In this document: positions 17,312 to 25,434 of the stretch, in pieces
Layout of the letters: each line of letters begins with the position of its first letter
How positions within the stretch are numbered: position 1 is the stretch's first letter
Source: Bacteroidota bacterium
GTDB taxonomy: Bacteria; Bacteroidota; Bacteroidia; 2-12-FULL-35-15
Length of the DNA: 64,000 nucleotides
NCBI GenBank assembly: GCA_947504725.1
Contig: CANNHN010000008.1
Location: 47,152 to 111,151 of the forward strand
Direction: 5' to 3'
Notes under the pieces: generated by a model
Seen by the model: the letters and a program-made list of their open reading frames with translations, nothing else
Told to the model about the DNA's origin: nothing
Databases searched by the model: none
Program-made: the position numbers and the translations under genes

Positions 17312-18613
17312 TTAAAATTCTCGATTAATGTCCCATTGTTCAAGATAATCAGCAACACGTCTTACAAATTGTCCGCCCAAAGAACCATCAACAACCCTGT
17401 GATCGTATGAGTGAGAAAGGTACATAAAGTGGCGAATACCTATTAAGTCTCCTTCAGGTGTTTCTATAACAGCTGGTTTCTTTTTGATTGCACCAACCGC
17501 CATAATAGCAACTTGTGGTTGATTAATGATGGGTGTTCCCATTACGTTTCCAAAGGAGCCAACATTGGTAATTGTGTAGGTTCCTCCTGAAATTTCATCG
17601 GGAGATAATTTACCTGCACGTGCTCGTTTTGCTAAGTCATTTACTTGTTTTGTAATTCCTACAAGGTTCAGGGTATCAGCATTTTTGATGACAGGTACAA
17701 TTAAGTTTCCCGAGGGAAGTGCTGCTGCCATTCCAATATTTATATTTTTTCGTTTGATGATTTTTGTTCCATCTAATGAAATGTTAATCATTGGAAAATC
17801 TTTAATTGCTTTTACTAATGCCTCAATAAAGATAGGGGTGAAAGTAAGTTTTTCTCCTTCGCGTTTTTCGAAATTGATTTTTACTTTCTCTCTCCATTTT
17901 ACAATGTTTGTAACATCGGCTTCAACAAATGAAGTCACGTGTGGTGAAGTATGAACACTCATTACCATGTGGTCAGCAATGAGCTTGCGCATGCGATCCA
18001 TCTCGATTATTTCGTCACCTGCACCCACCGCTATTGAAGGTTTTGCATGTGATGCACCATTGGAAGATACTTCTTGAACTACTTTTGGAAGTTCTTTTGA
18101 TACTTGAGTTCCTTTATTTGGAATGTAAGCTAAAATATCATTTTTAGTTACTCTGCCATTTGCGCCAGTGCCTGAAATGCTTTCTAATTCAGTCATTGCA
18201 ATGCCTTCTTGCTTTGCAATATTACGAACCAATGGAGAGAAAAATTTTCCCGATGAACTTTTTTCTAAGGTTACTACTTCTTTTACAGCTGTGTTTGCTA
18301 ATTCTTTTTGAACTGTAGTGGTTTGAACATTGGAAGGTGTTTTGATTTCTTGTGCATCAACAGTAACATTAGCGTCCGTTGAGATAATTGCAATTGCTTT
18401 TCCAACTTGAACAACGTCTCCTTCGTTAAACAATCGTTTTATTAAAACGCCTTCGGATGTTGATGGAATTTCAGAGTCCACTTTGTCTGTAGCTATTTCC
18501 AAAACCGTTTCATCTGCAGCAATTTTATCGCCTTCTTTTTTTAACCATTTGATGATCGTTGCTTCAGCAACACTTTCACCCATCTTGGGCATTATCAACT
18601 CTACTTGTGCCAT
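17312..18613 (-). CDS. Dihydrolipoamide acyltransferase (E2) of a 2-oxo acid dehydrogenase complex
   Basis: This 433-aa E2 has three parts. The lipoyl domain (about 2-77) has its lipoyl lysine at K44 in EIATDKVDSEIPS. The peripheral-subunit-binding domain spans about 130-170 (SPLVRNIAKQEGI, GTGANGRVTKNDIL). The catalytic domain spans about 205-430 and ends with HSYDHRVVDG, the conserved His/Asp transfer motif. The enzyme moves acyl groups from lipoamide to CoA in the cytoplasm. The DKVDSE lipoyl context fits branched-chain or 2-oxoglutarate type E2s better than pyruvate type, but this is not decisive. No E1 or E3 gene is in the window. A good promoter candidate lies at 18661-18690. Confidence 0.93.
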   Translation of the reverse strand: MAQVELIMPKMGESVAEATIIKWLKKEGDKIAADETVLEIATDKVDSEIPSTSEGVLIKRLFNEGDVVQVGKAIAIISTDANVTVDAQEIKTPSNVQTTTVQKELANTAVKEVVTLEKSSSGKFFSPLVRNIAKQEGIAMTELESISGTGANGRVTKNDILAYIPNKGTQVSKELPKVVQEVSSNGASHAKPSIAVGAGDEIIEMDRMRKLIADHMVMSVHTSPHVTSFVEADVTNIVKWREKVKINFEKREGEKLTFTPIFIEALVKAIKDFPMINISLDGTKIIKRKNINIGMAAALPSGNLIVPVIKNADTLNLVGITKQVNDLAKRARAGKLSPDEISGGTYTITNVGSFGNVMGTPIINQPQVAIMAVGAIKKKPAVIETPEGDLIGIRHFMYLSHSYDHRVVDGSLGGQFVRRVADYLEQWDINREF

Positions 18614-18660
18614 AATCTTGTATTCGTATTAATATTATAATAAGCTTCGTTTAACAACTA

Positions 18661-18690
18661 CAAAAATAAACTAATATTTTAGATGTGCAA
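18661..18690 (-). promoter_or_regulatory. Candidate promoter for the E2 gene
   Basis: On the minus strand, TTG (18690-18688) and TATTTTTG (18668-18661) are separated by 19 bp, matching the Bacteroidota TTG - TAnnTTTG arrangement. It lies about 48 bp upstream of the E2 ATG at 18613. Confidence 0.5.
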
Positions 18691-18734
18691 TGTAAGAATT
18701 TGCCAAATAATAAGGTGTTTTGCCCCTTTAAAAT

Positions 18735-18767
18735 AAAAAAGAGTTCCGAGATAATTGGAACTCTTTT
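18735..18767 (-). terminator. Intrinsic terminator after glyA
   Basis: An 11-bp stem (18737-18747 with 18757-18767, containing GAGTTCC/GGAACTC) has a 9-nt loop. On the minus strand it is followed by a T-rich tract. It lies 24 bp beyond the glyA stop and isolates glyA from the E2 promoter. Confidence 0.75.
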
Positions 18768-18791
18768 GAAAAATATTTCTAAAACTGATTC

Positions 18792-20084
18792 TTAAGCAAA
18801 AAGAGGGAAATCTTTCATCAGTTTATTTACTTCTTTTTTTACTTCTAATATCACTTTTTCATTGTCGTGGTTCATCAACACTTTGTCAATTAAACTTACA
18901 ATTTTTGGTATGTGTTTTTCTTTGATTCCTCTAGTCGTAATAGCTGAGGAACCAATGCGGATACCGGATGTAACAAAAGGTGATTTGTCATCAAAAGGAA
19001 CCATGTTTTTGTTCACGGTTATGTCGGCTTTAACGAGTGTATTCTCTGCCAATTTTCCAGTTAAAACAGATTGTCCGTTTGGAAGTTTTTTAGACCGAAG
19101 ATCAATCAACATACAATGGTTATCAGTACCACCAGATATTACTTTGTATCCCTTGTCAACAAAACACTGAGCCATAAGCTTAGCATTTTTCATTACCTGG
19201 ATGCAATATTTCATGTAGCTATCATCCAATGCTTCACCAAACGCAACAGCTTTAGCTGCAATTACATGTTCTAGTGGGCCACCTTGGGTTCCAGGAAATA
19301 CAGCACTATCTAATAATTGCGACATCATTTTAACTTCTCCTTTAGGCGTTTTTTCACCCCAAGGATTTGGAAAATCTTTGCCCATCATAATCATTCCACC
19401 ACGTGGTCCACGAAGTGTTTTATGAGTAGTAGTTGTAACAATATGGCAATATGGTAAAGGATCGTTCATCAATCCGCGAGCGATTAGTCCTGATGGATGT
19501 GAAATATCTGCCATTAATAAAGCTCCCACTTTATCTGCTACTTTACGAAGTGTTTTATAATCCCAATCACGTGAGTAAGAGGATGCTCCACAAATAATTA
19601 ATTTGGGTTTTTCTTTTATAGCTATTGCTTCAATCTTTTTAAAATCAACTTTTCCTGTTTTTTCTTCTACTCCGTAAAAACTTGGAACATATAGTTTTCC
19701 AGAGAAATTTACAGGTGAACCATGAGTAAGATGTCCACCATGAGAAAGATCAAATCCTAAGATTTTATCACCAGGTTTTAAAACAGCAAGCATAACGGCA
19801 GCATTGGCTTGAGCTCCTGAATGTGGCTGTACGTTTGCCCATTCAGCATTAAATAATTTTTTTGCACGATCAATCGCTAATTGTTCTACTTTATCAACAA
19901 CTTCACATCCACCATAATAACGCTTGCCTGGAAGTCCTTCCGCATATTTATTTGTTAAAACGGAGCCCATAGCTTTCATTACATCTTCGCTTACATAATT
20001 TTCGGAAGCTATAAGTTCTAAGCCAATCGTTTGACGTTTTTTTTCTTCTGCAATAAGATTAAAAATAGCGGTGTCTTTTTTCAT
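18792..20084 (-). CDS. glyA: Serine hydroxymethyltransferase
   Basis: This 430-aa cytoplasmic PLP enzyme interconverts serine and glycine with transfer of a one-carbon unit to tetrahydrofolate. The sequence shows the family's N-terminal [12 protein letters not shown], the [17 protein letters not shown] block, the substrate loop [11 protein letters not shown] and the PLP-binding lysine K222 in [14 protein letters not shown]. Length and motifs are complete and typical of bacterial GlyA. The gene is a single unit with its own -7-like element at 20112-20119 and a hairpin terminator downstream. Confidence 0.97.
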   Translation of the reverse strand: MKKDTAIFNLIAEEKKRQTIGLELIASENYVSEDVMKAMGSVLTNKYAEGLPGKRYYGGCEVVDKVEQLAIDRAKKLFNAEWANVQPHSGAQANAAVMLAVLKPGDKILGFDLSHGGHLTHGSPVNFSGKLYVPSFYGVEEKTGKVDFKKIEAIAIKEKPKLIICGASSYSRDWDYKTLRKVADKVGALLMADISHPSGLIARGLMNDPLPYCHIVTTTTHKTLRGPRGGMIMMGKDFPNPWGEKTPKGEVKMMSQLLDSAVFPGTQGGPLEHVIAAKAVAFGEALDDSYMKYCIQVMKNAKLMAQCFVDKGYKVISGGTDNHCMLIDLRSKKLPNGQSVLTGKLAENTLVKADITVNKNMVPFDDKSPFVTSGIRIGSSAITTRGIKEKHIPKIVSLIDKVLMNHDNEKVILEVKKEVNKLMKDFPLFA

Positions 20085-20111
20085 AAAGTATAGATAGGTT
20101 TTAAGTGCTTA

Positions 20112-20119
20112 CAAAAGTA
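20112..20119 (-). promoter_or_regulatory. Candidate -7 element for glyA
   Basis: The minus strand reads TACTTTTG, a match to TAnnTTTG, 28 bp upstream of the glyA ATG. No clear TTG is found at the expected -33 distance, so the assignment is tentative. Confidence 0.35.
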
Positions 20120-20131
20120 AAATTAAGTTTC

Positions 20132-20632
20132 TTATTCTTTTGAAGTTTTTGAGTTTTCTTTTTCCACTAATTTAAGAGTTGGAATCAAAATCATTAAAAT
20201 GATAGGTGATTGTGCCAATCCCATCAGAAATCTGGAATATTCATACATTTTAGCAGAAGAAGCATGCCAAACAAATCCAACAGTCATAAAAATTGCTGAA
20301 ATTAGAAATACTCCTAAATAGGTGAAAAGTATAATTTTTGTATGCTTTTTGGTGTTAAATATCGTTTTTATGGCATAAATCGATAAAAAAAGGTATAAAC
20401 TGCTACACAAAATGGTAAGCACCCATTTGAGGTTGGAAAGTGTTTCATATTCGTAATTTTCTATGAAAGAGAGAAAAGGTGGTAGGAAATAATCTTCGTT
20501 TAAGTCCCATGCTCTTTGCAAGGCATTAATTGTTTTAAAAACAGAGTCTCTCAAATACCCCAAAAATATTGCTGCTATAGCTATAGTGATAAGAATCAGG
20601 TTCTTTTTCGTTGAATTTATTCTGCTTTCCAC
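20132..20632 (-). CDS. Four-helix inner-membrane protein, possibly exosortase-associated
   Basis: This 166-aa protein has about four hydrophobic segments (near 11-28, 68-90, 100-120 and 135-152), a longer loop between the first two, and a charged C-terminal tail. No enzymatic motif is visible. The last helix ends SPIILMILIPTLKLVEK, which, from memory, resembles the end of the small membrane proteins that accompany some Bacteroidota exosortases (XrtX-associated type). The exosortase gene 4 kb away at 24597 makes that worth testing, but the resemblance is weak and unverified. It lies upstream of glyA on the same strand (48-bp gap) and diverges from the T9SS pseudogene at 20813. Confidence 0.65.
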   Translation of the reverse strand: MESRINSTKKNLILITIAIAAIFLGYLRDSVFKTINALQRAWDLNEDYFLPPFLSFIENYEYETLSNLKWVLTILCSSLYLFLSIYAIKTIFNTKKHTKIILFTYLGVFLISAIFMTVGFVWHASSAKMYEYSRFLMGLAQSPIILMILIPTLKLVEKENSKTSKE

Positions 20633-20812
20633 GAGTGTAAAATTACAATTAATTTGTTTTTATAACTCAAATTTTTCACAATTTCAGATATTCATGTTAG
20701 TCGCATTAATTCTGTAGTTTGCCTATTTTCTATTCTTAGTTGTAACTATTTCTTAAATTTAAAGCATATGTTACTTATGTAAGATATTGTTTCAAAATGT
20801 TGATTTTTTTTT

Positions 20813-23800
20813 ATGATTTTAAATAGCTACTCTCTCCGAATATTTATTTTTTTTATTTTTTTGCCTTTTTTAGGGCATTCAGCAACCTATTTTTCAAGAA
20901 CGAACGGTAATTGGAATACAAATTCTACTTGGTCAACTGTTTCTTGTTCTGGTCTTGCATCGACATCAATTCCTGGATTGGCTGATAATGTTGTCATTTG
21001 TTCTGGTAGAACGGTAACGATGAATGGAGCTCCAGGTAATTGTTTATCATTAACTGTTAATGGTACAGCAAATTGGACTAGCACCGCAGCTACTACCAAT
21101 GTTGGCACAGGAGGATTAACGTTAAATGCAGGTTCCGTATTGTCGGGTACTGCAGCAGGAGGTTTAATTGTAACAGGACCAATGATTGTGAGCGTTGGAG
21201 GAATATCTACGATAGGTACTGTTGTTTTAAATGTATCCGGACTTACCTCTATTAACGGAACCTTAAGGGACAATAGCACAGGTGGTTCCAATACATTTGC
21301 TAATGTAGATTTGAATGCTACTGGAAAATTTGATAATGCTTCTGCTGAAACTTATACCATTACAGGGAATTTAAATACGTATGGAGGAGATTTTTTAGCT
21401 ACCGGTGCAACCCCGCGCTTTAATATTGCTGGTGATTTTAATGTTGTGAGTGGAATTTGCGATGTGAGTAGAATCCGCTTTACTGTCGCTGGAAATACTA
21501 TCATCTCTGGAACACTTGCAATTAACAGCACGCGTGGATCCAAAAACTTTAATAATCTTACAGTTACTTCCACTGGTTTTTTTGATTCAAATGTATCAGA
21601 AGCTTATCGAATCAATGGAAACATAATCGTAAATGGCGCCTTTAATGCCAATTTGGGGAGGTTTACTTTAGCTGGAGCAGGCAAAACAATTTCTGGGACG
21701 ACAGCTCTGGTTTTTGATGATGTTACTTGTACAGGCAATTATACCAACAATGCCTCTGTGAGAATATTAACAACTTTTTTAGGTGCAGGTACTTGGACAC
21801 AAGGAACAGTTGGGACTGTCACTATTGAAATGCCCAGTGCTGATTTTTCTGTTAATACATTTAATGCTTCTGCTTCTGCTTCTGGTAATACGGTTGTCTA
21901 CAATCGTAACGGAGCTCAAAATATTGTGTTGCCAAATGATGGAAGTTATTCAAATCTTACTGTTTCGGGTGGCAATACAAAGACCTTGTTAGCCAATACA
22001 ACGATTGGTAGAAATTTTTTAATAGGAACAACAACTACCTTAGCAACAGCAAACCGCAATGTATTGGTGGGTGGAAATTTCACTAACAATGGTACCTTCA
22101 ATGCAGGAACTGCATCCGTTACTCTCAATGGTACAATTGCTCAATTGATAAACGGAGCAACAACAACTGCTTTTAATAATCTAACGATTTCAAATGGAAG
22201 TGCTGTTGTTACAGCAGCAACAAATTTTAGTGTCAGCAATACGTTTAATTTGTCTGCAGCAGGAACAATTTTTTCACCAAATGCAGCTATTATTATTAGC
22301 GGAGCAAGTGGAACACTTACAGGAATTGGTACAGCTCGCGTTACGCGCACAGCAGTTACTCCTGATTTTATTTCTCAATATACCATTGCCGGCAAAACAT
22401 TGGCGGGTTTAACAATAGATTATATCGGGGCTGGAAACCAATCGGTAAACCCTTTAAATTACGGTTCACTAACCATCAGTACCAATGGAACCCGAACAGT
22501 TACTTTTCCTGCTGCCGTAGTTGGAGTATCAAATGTATTTAGTCCGTCATTGGTGACAACAATATATGTAATAGCGGGTAATACGGTAACTTTTAATGGG
22601 GCAGTTGTACAAGCAATTCCTGCATTTACTTATCACAATATGATTAGTACAGGAAGTAGCGCAAAAATATTAACGGGTAATATTGTGGTAAATAATGATC
22701 TTACTATTACTAGTAATTTGGATGTAACAACTAGTAATTTTGCTATTGATGTAAAAAGAAATTGGATAAAAACAGGAACATTTAATGCACAAAACGGAAT
22801 TGTTACTTTTAGCGGAAGTGTTGCTCAAACGCTTGCAGGTTCGGGAACAACTACATTTCATCAATTGGACATCAACAATACAGCGGGTGGTGTTTCATTA
22901 ACAAGCGGAAGCTATTTGTTGAATGCGGTGATATCTCCAATCAGTGGAAATTTTAATACTGGAACTCAATCTTTTACAATGGTTTCAAATGCGACTCAAA
23001 CGGCACGCATCGCTCCTAAAGCCGCTGCTGCATCACTAAGTGGAAATTTCACAATTCAACGTTTCATTTCAGCAAGAGACACCTCATATTGCGATTTATC
23101 TTCTACCGTTCAAGGAACAACTTTCGTAGATTGGGACAATGAACTACCTGCACTCAGTTATATTCATACTCCGCCAAGTGCTTAGGCATCAGCCTATACA
23201 TACAATGAAACGTTAGATACTTTCTTAGCTATTACTAATTCTTCCACGACATTAACACCTGGAAAGGGGTATGAGGTTTTTTTATCAGGTGATTATGCCT
23301 ATGCTGCATTTCCTTCATCCACAATGGATGCAGTAGGTGTTCCCAATCAAGGAGATCAAAACTTAAGCAGCTTGATTTCCAACAATGCACAAGGTTGGAA
23401 TTTAGTTGGTAATCCCTTTGCTTCAAGTATTTCGTGGGCATCCGTTTATGTAGCATCTGGTGGTGCAGCAAGTGGATTGTACGATTTTGTTGAAATGTAC
23501 GATTATTCAATAGGTGATTGGAGCGGGTATACATCAGCAGATGGAATAGAAATTGGTTCAGGGCAAGGATTTTGGGTGTATGGCTTACCGGCTGCTACTT
23601 CATTAAACTTGATCGTTCCGGAGTCTTCTAAAACAACGGCTTCCAATAGTTCCATCAAGGCGTCAGAAAAGGTGCAGCCTTATTTTACGTTAAAGATATC
23701 AAGTAATGCAAACAACTTCTCTCATACTTTTAAAGTAGATGCGAAAGAAAATGCTTCAGATGAATTTGATTCAGCCGACTTGCCTTTTAGAGCTAGTCCG

Positions 23801-24385
23801 AACAAAGCTACACCTGCTTTGTACTCTACAATTAATAGTGCGAAAGTAAACTTGAATACTTTTAATTCTGAAAACAAAACGCATTCAATGCCTCTTACAA
23901 TAAAAGTAAATGCCATAGGGAATTTCGCAATTACAGCTGCTGGATTCAGTTACATGGAAGAATATGAATGTATTCAGTTGGAAGATAAATTGAAAAACCA
24001 ATTTATTAATCTTACAACTCAAAATGTTTACGAGTTTGAAATGTTTAGATTAGAAGACTCAAAACGTTTTGTATTGCATTTCTTTAAAGATAAAGATTGC
24101 AAGCAGTCGGTTGAAAACGAAGAAGTACTTGTGTATGAAGTGGAAAATACGGTTGAGGTGTTGCCATACAATGGTGGAAACCTGTTGAACTTTAATTATT
24201 CTGAAAATACGCAGGTAGTTGTAACAGTATTCAATTTGCTTGGACAAGATATTGTTAAAGAAAGCAATCTCACAGTTGAAAGACAATCTGAAATTATTCA
24301 ATTGCCAGATACTTACAAAGGTTTGTATTTCATCAAAATAGCTTCAGATAAAGGAAGTGTTGTCAAAAAATTTGTCAAGAGATAA
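20813..24385 (+). pseudogene. T9SS cargo protein gene interrupted by one in-frame TAG
   Basis: Two open stretches, 20813-23185 and a second continuing to 24385, are in the same frame and separated only by a TAG at 23183-23185. The region between that stop and the next ATG (23324) is open and codes for sequence matching the intact paralogue at 25435-27861 (ETLDTFLAI against EAADDYVPI, then GKGYEVFLSG against GQGFEVFLSG). The full product would be about 1190 codons: signal peptide (to about residue 24), a G-rich beta-helix-like repeat region, a conserved domain with VGVPNQGDQNLSS and QGWNLVGNPFASSISWAS, and a type A sorting domain ending SVVKKFVKR. Without readthrough the product loses the sorting domain and could not leave by T9SS. 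A sequencing error would also explain it. Confidence 0.85.
23183..23185 (+). other. Premature amber codon inside the T9SS cargo gene
   Basis: The codon series is P-P-S-A-TAG-A-S-A, aligning with P-P-T-A-I-A-T-G in the paralogue at 25435-27861. Reading frame and homology continue without shift on both sides, so a single base substitution accounts for it. Confidence 0.85.
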
Positions 24386-24448
24386 TTAGTTTCCATCACA
24401 TATATTTCCCTTTCTTAAAACTCTATATCTTCATTCGATGCATTATTT

Positions 24449-24567
24449 AGCCGCAGATTCGCAGATTTAGTTGGGTTAAAATAATTGTGGCTGATTCTGT
24501 GTGGAATAAAAAAGCAGTTAGAATCTGCCCTAATTTTAGGCATTTAGAAATCTGCGAATCTGCGGCT
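24449..24567. repeat. 119-bp inverted-repeat element (MITE-like)
   Basis: Perfect 20-bp terminal inverted repeats (24449-24468 and 24548-24567; AGCCGCAGATTCGCAGATTT on the left) enclose 79 bp. A second, imperfect inverted pair lies inside (GGCTGATTCTG near 24491 with a GAATCTGCC near 24521), so the whole element could fold into a long hairpin. It has no coding capacity. It lies between the 3' ends of the convergent T9SS pseudogene and exosortase gene, where it could also act as a terminator. Confidence 0.7.
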
Positions 24568-24596
24568 TTTGAATTGTTAAGTCGGCCGCTATCTAA

Positions 24597-25109
24597 TTAG
24601 TTTCTTTCAGAAAACCGATTTACCCAAGTCATCCACAGTAAAAAGATGTAGCCATAAATGATGATGGTGAATGTGTACGTGTGATTGAATTCCGTCCAAG
24701 ACCGTGAATGGGTATCTAATATTGCCAAAGCAACAACGCGTAATACATTTAATAACTGAATCGTAATGATTCCAAGCGGGATAAAAATTAATTTATATTT
24801 CGCTTTTCCTTTATAGGCGATGATAAACCACGAGAAAAGCGCAAATAAAGCAATGCCATTGCAATTGTCTCCAATCCAAAGACCAGATGCTCCATCGATA
24901 CCAATGAGTCGATCAGCACCAGTGTAAACTACATAGCCGAAAAGTTCTAAAATGTTTTTACTTAATAAAACAGTTAGGTCGATAACCATTAAATCCAGTC
25001 GTTCATCCGGGTGAAGCCAAAGGTCATATATTAGAAACCACGCGAAGTAAAGTGAGAAAACAAGCAGTAAAAATTTAACTACAGGGTTTTTTAGAAAAGA
25101 AAAATTCAT
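24597..25109 (-). CDS. Exosortase family membrane protease/transpeptidase
   Basis: This 170-aa polytopic inner-membrane protein has the exosortase/archaeosortase catalytic triad in order: Cys83 in GDNCNGIALF, Arg124 in LNVLRVVAL and His143 in FNHTYTF. It ends IFLLWMTWVNRFSERN, like the short Bacteroidota exosortases (XrtF/XrtX type). Such enzymes recognise a C-terminal tripartite signal (short motif, TM helix, basic tail), cleave it, and are thought to transfer the protein to an acceptor, often in organisms making exopolysaccharide. Immediately upstream is a small protein with exactly such a signal (25137-25385), the probable dedicated substrate. A terminator hairpin lies between the two genes. 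Assignment to the X subtype is from memory. Confidence 0.87.
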   Translation of the reverse strand: MNFSFLKNPVVKFLLLVFSLYFAWFLIYDLWLHPDERLDLMVIDLTVLLSKNILELFGYVVYTGADRLIGIDGASGLWIGDNCNGIALFALFSWFIIAYKGKAKYKLIFIPLGIITIQLLNVLRVVALAILDTHSRSWTEFNHTYTFTIIIYGYIFLLWMTWVNRFSERN

Positions 25110-25121
25110 GAAGTATAAGTA

Positions 25122-25155
25122 AAAAAAGAATCCCGATTAAGCGGGATTCTTTTTT
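25122..25155 (-). terminator. Terminator overlapping the substrate gene's stop codon
   Basis: A perfect 14-bp stem (25122-25135 with 25142-25155) with a 6-nt loop. Minus-strand reading gives A-run, GAATCCCG, loop, CGGGATTC, T-run. The stem includes the last codons of the 25137-25385 gene and the loop contains its TAA. It lies only 13 bp before the exosortase ATG, so it may limit transcription into that gene. Confidence 0.75.
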
Positions 25156-25385
25156 AATGATTTGTATAGTTTAACTCCTCCATATGTTGCTCCGGCAAAT
25201 AGAAGTAGGATTACACTGTTGTCCAGTGGAATCGAACAAGGAGGGAAAGGCCCACCACAAGGAACACCCATGCCCATACCCATCGCTGCACCCATACCCA
25301 TACCAACAGCAAACGTTTTTGAAACAAATGCTGGAGAAATTATAAATAGTATTATAAATGCTCTTTTAAAAACTTTTTTCATCAT
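25137..25385 (-). CDS. Small exported protein with exosortase (PID-CTERM-type) sorting signal
   Basis: This 82-aa precursor has a signal peptide (about 1-26, ending KTFA), a very short mature region rich in Met and Gly (GMGMGAAMGMGMG, about 28-40), then PCGGPFPPC. From residue 53 there is a sorting signal: PLDNSVILLLFAGATYGG, followed by a basic tail (VKLYKSLKKNPA). The P-[IL]-D motif, hydrophobic stretch with AGxxYG and basic end fit the signal I recall as PID-CTERM, assigned to exosortase X. After removal of both signals only about 25-30 residues would remain. The gene lies 27 bp upstream of the exosortase on the same strand. The biological role is unknown; two Cys residues and the Met-rich run are notable. 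Confidence 0.8.
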   Translation of the reverse strand: MMKKVFKRAFIILFIISPAFVSKTFAVGMGMGAAMGMGMGVPCGGPFPPCSIPLDNSVILLLFAGATYGGVKLYKSLKKNPA

Positions 25386-25404
25386 AATTTCTTGAAATAT
25401 TAAA

Positions 25405-25412
25405 CAAATTTA
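25405..25412 (-). promoter_or_regulatory. Candidate -7 element for the small sorting-signal gene
   Basis: The minus strand reads TAAATTTG (matches TAnnTTTG) 20 bp upstream of the ATG at 25385. No good -33 TTG is present. It lies in the 49-bp gap after the T9SS gene at 25435. Confidence 0.3.
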
Positions 25413-25434
25413 ATACTTATATTAATAGTGCTAT

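Noticed and set aside
17284..17358. Upstream ATG giving 25 extra residues to the 15208 gene
   Set aside because: It overlaps the E2 gene and places a charged Lys-rich stretch before an otherwise standard signal peptide. The ATG at 17283 is better.
23324..24385. Separate gene starting at the ATG at 23324
   Set aside because: The frame is open back to the TAG at 23183-23185 and homology with the 25435 paralogue continues across it, so this is the 3' part of one interrupted gene. The ATG is an internal Met.
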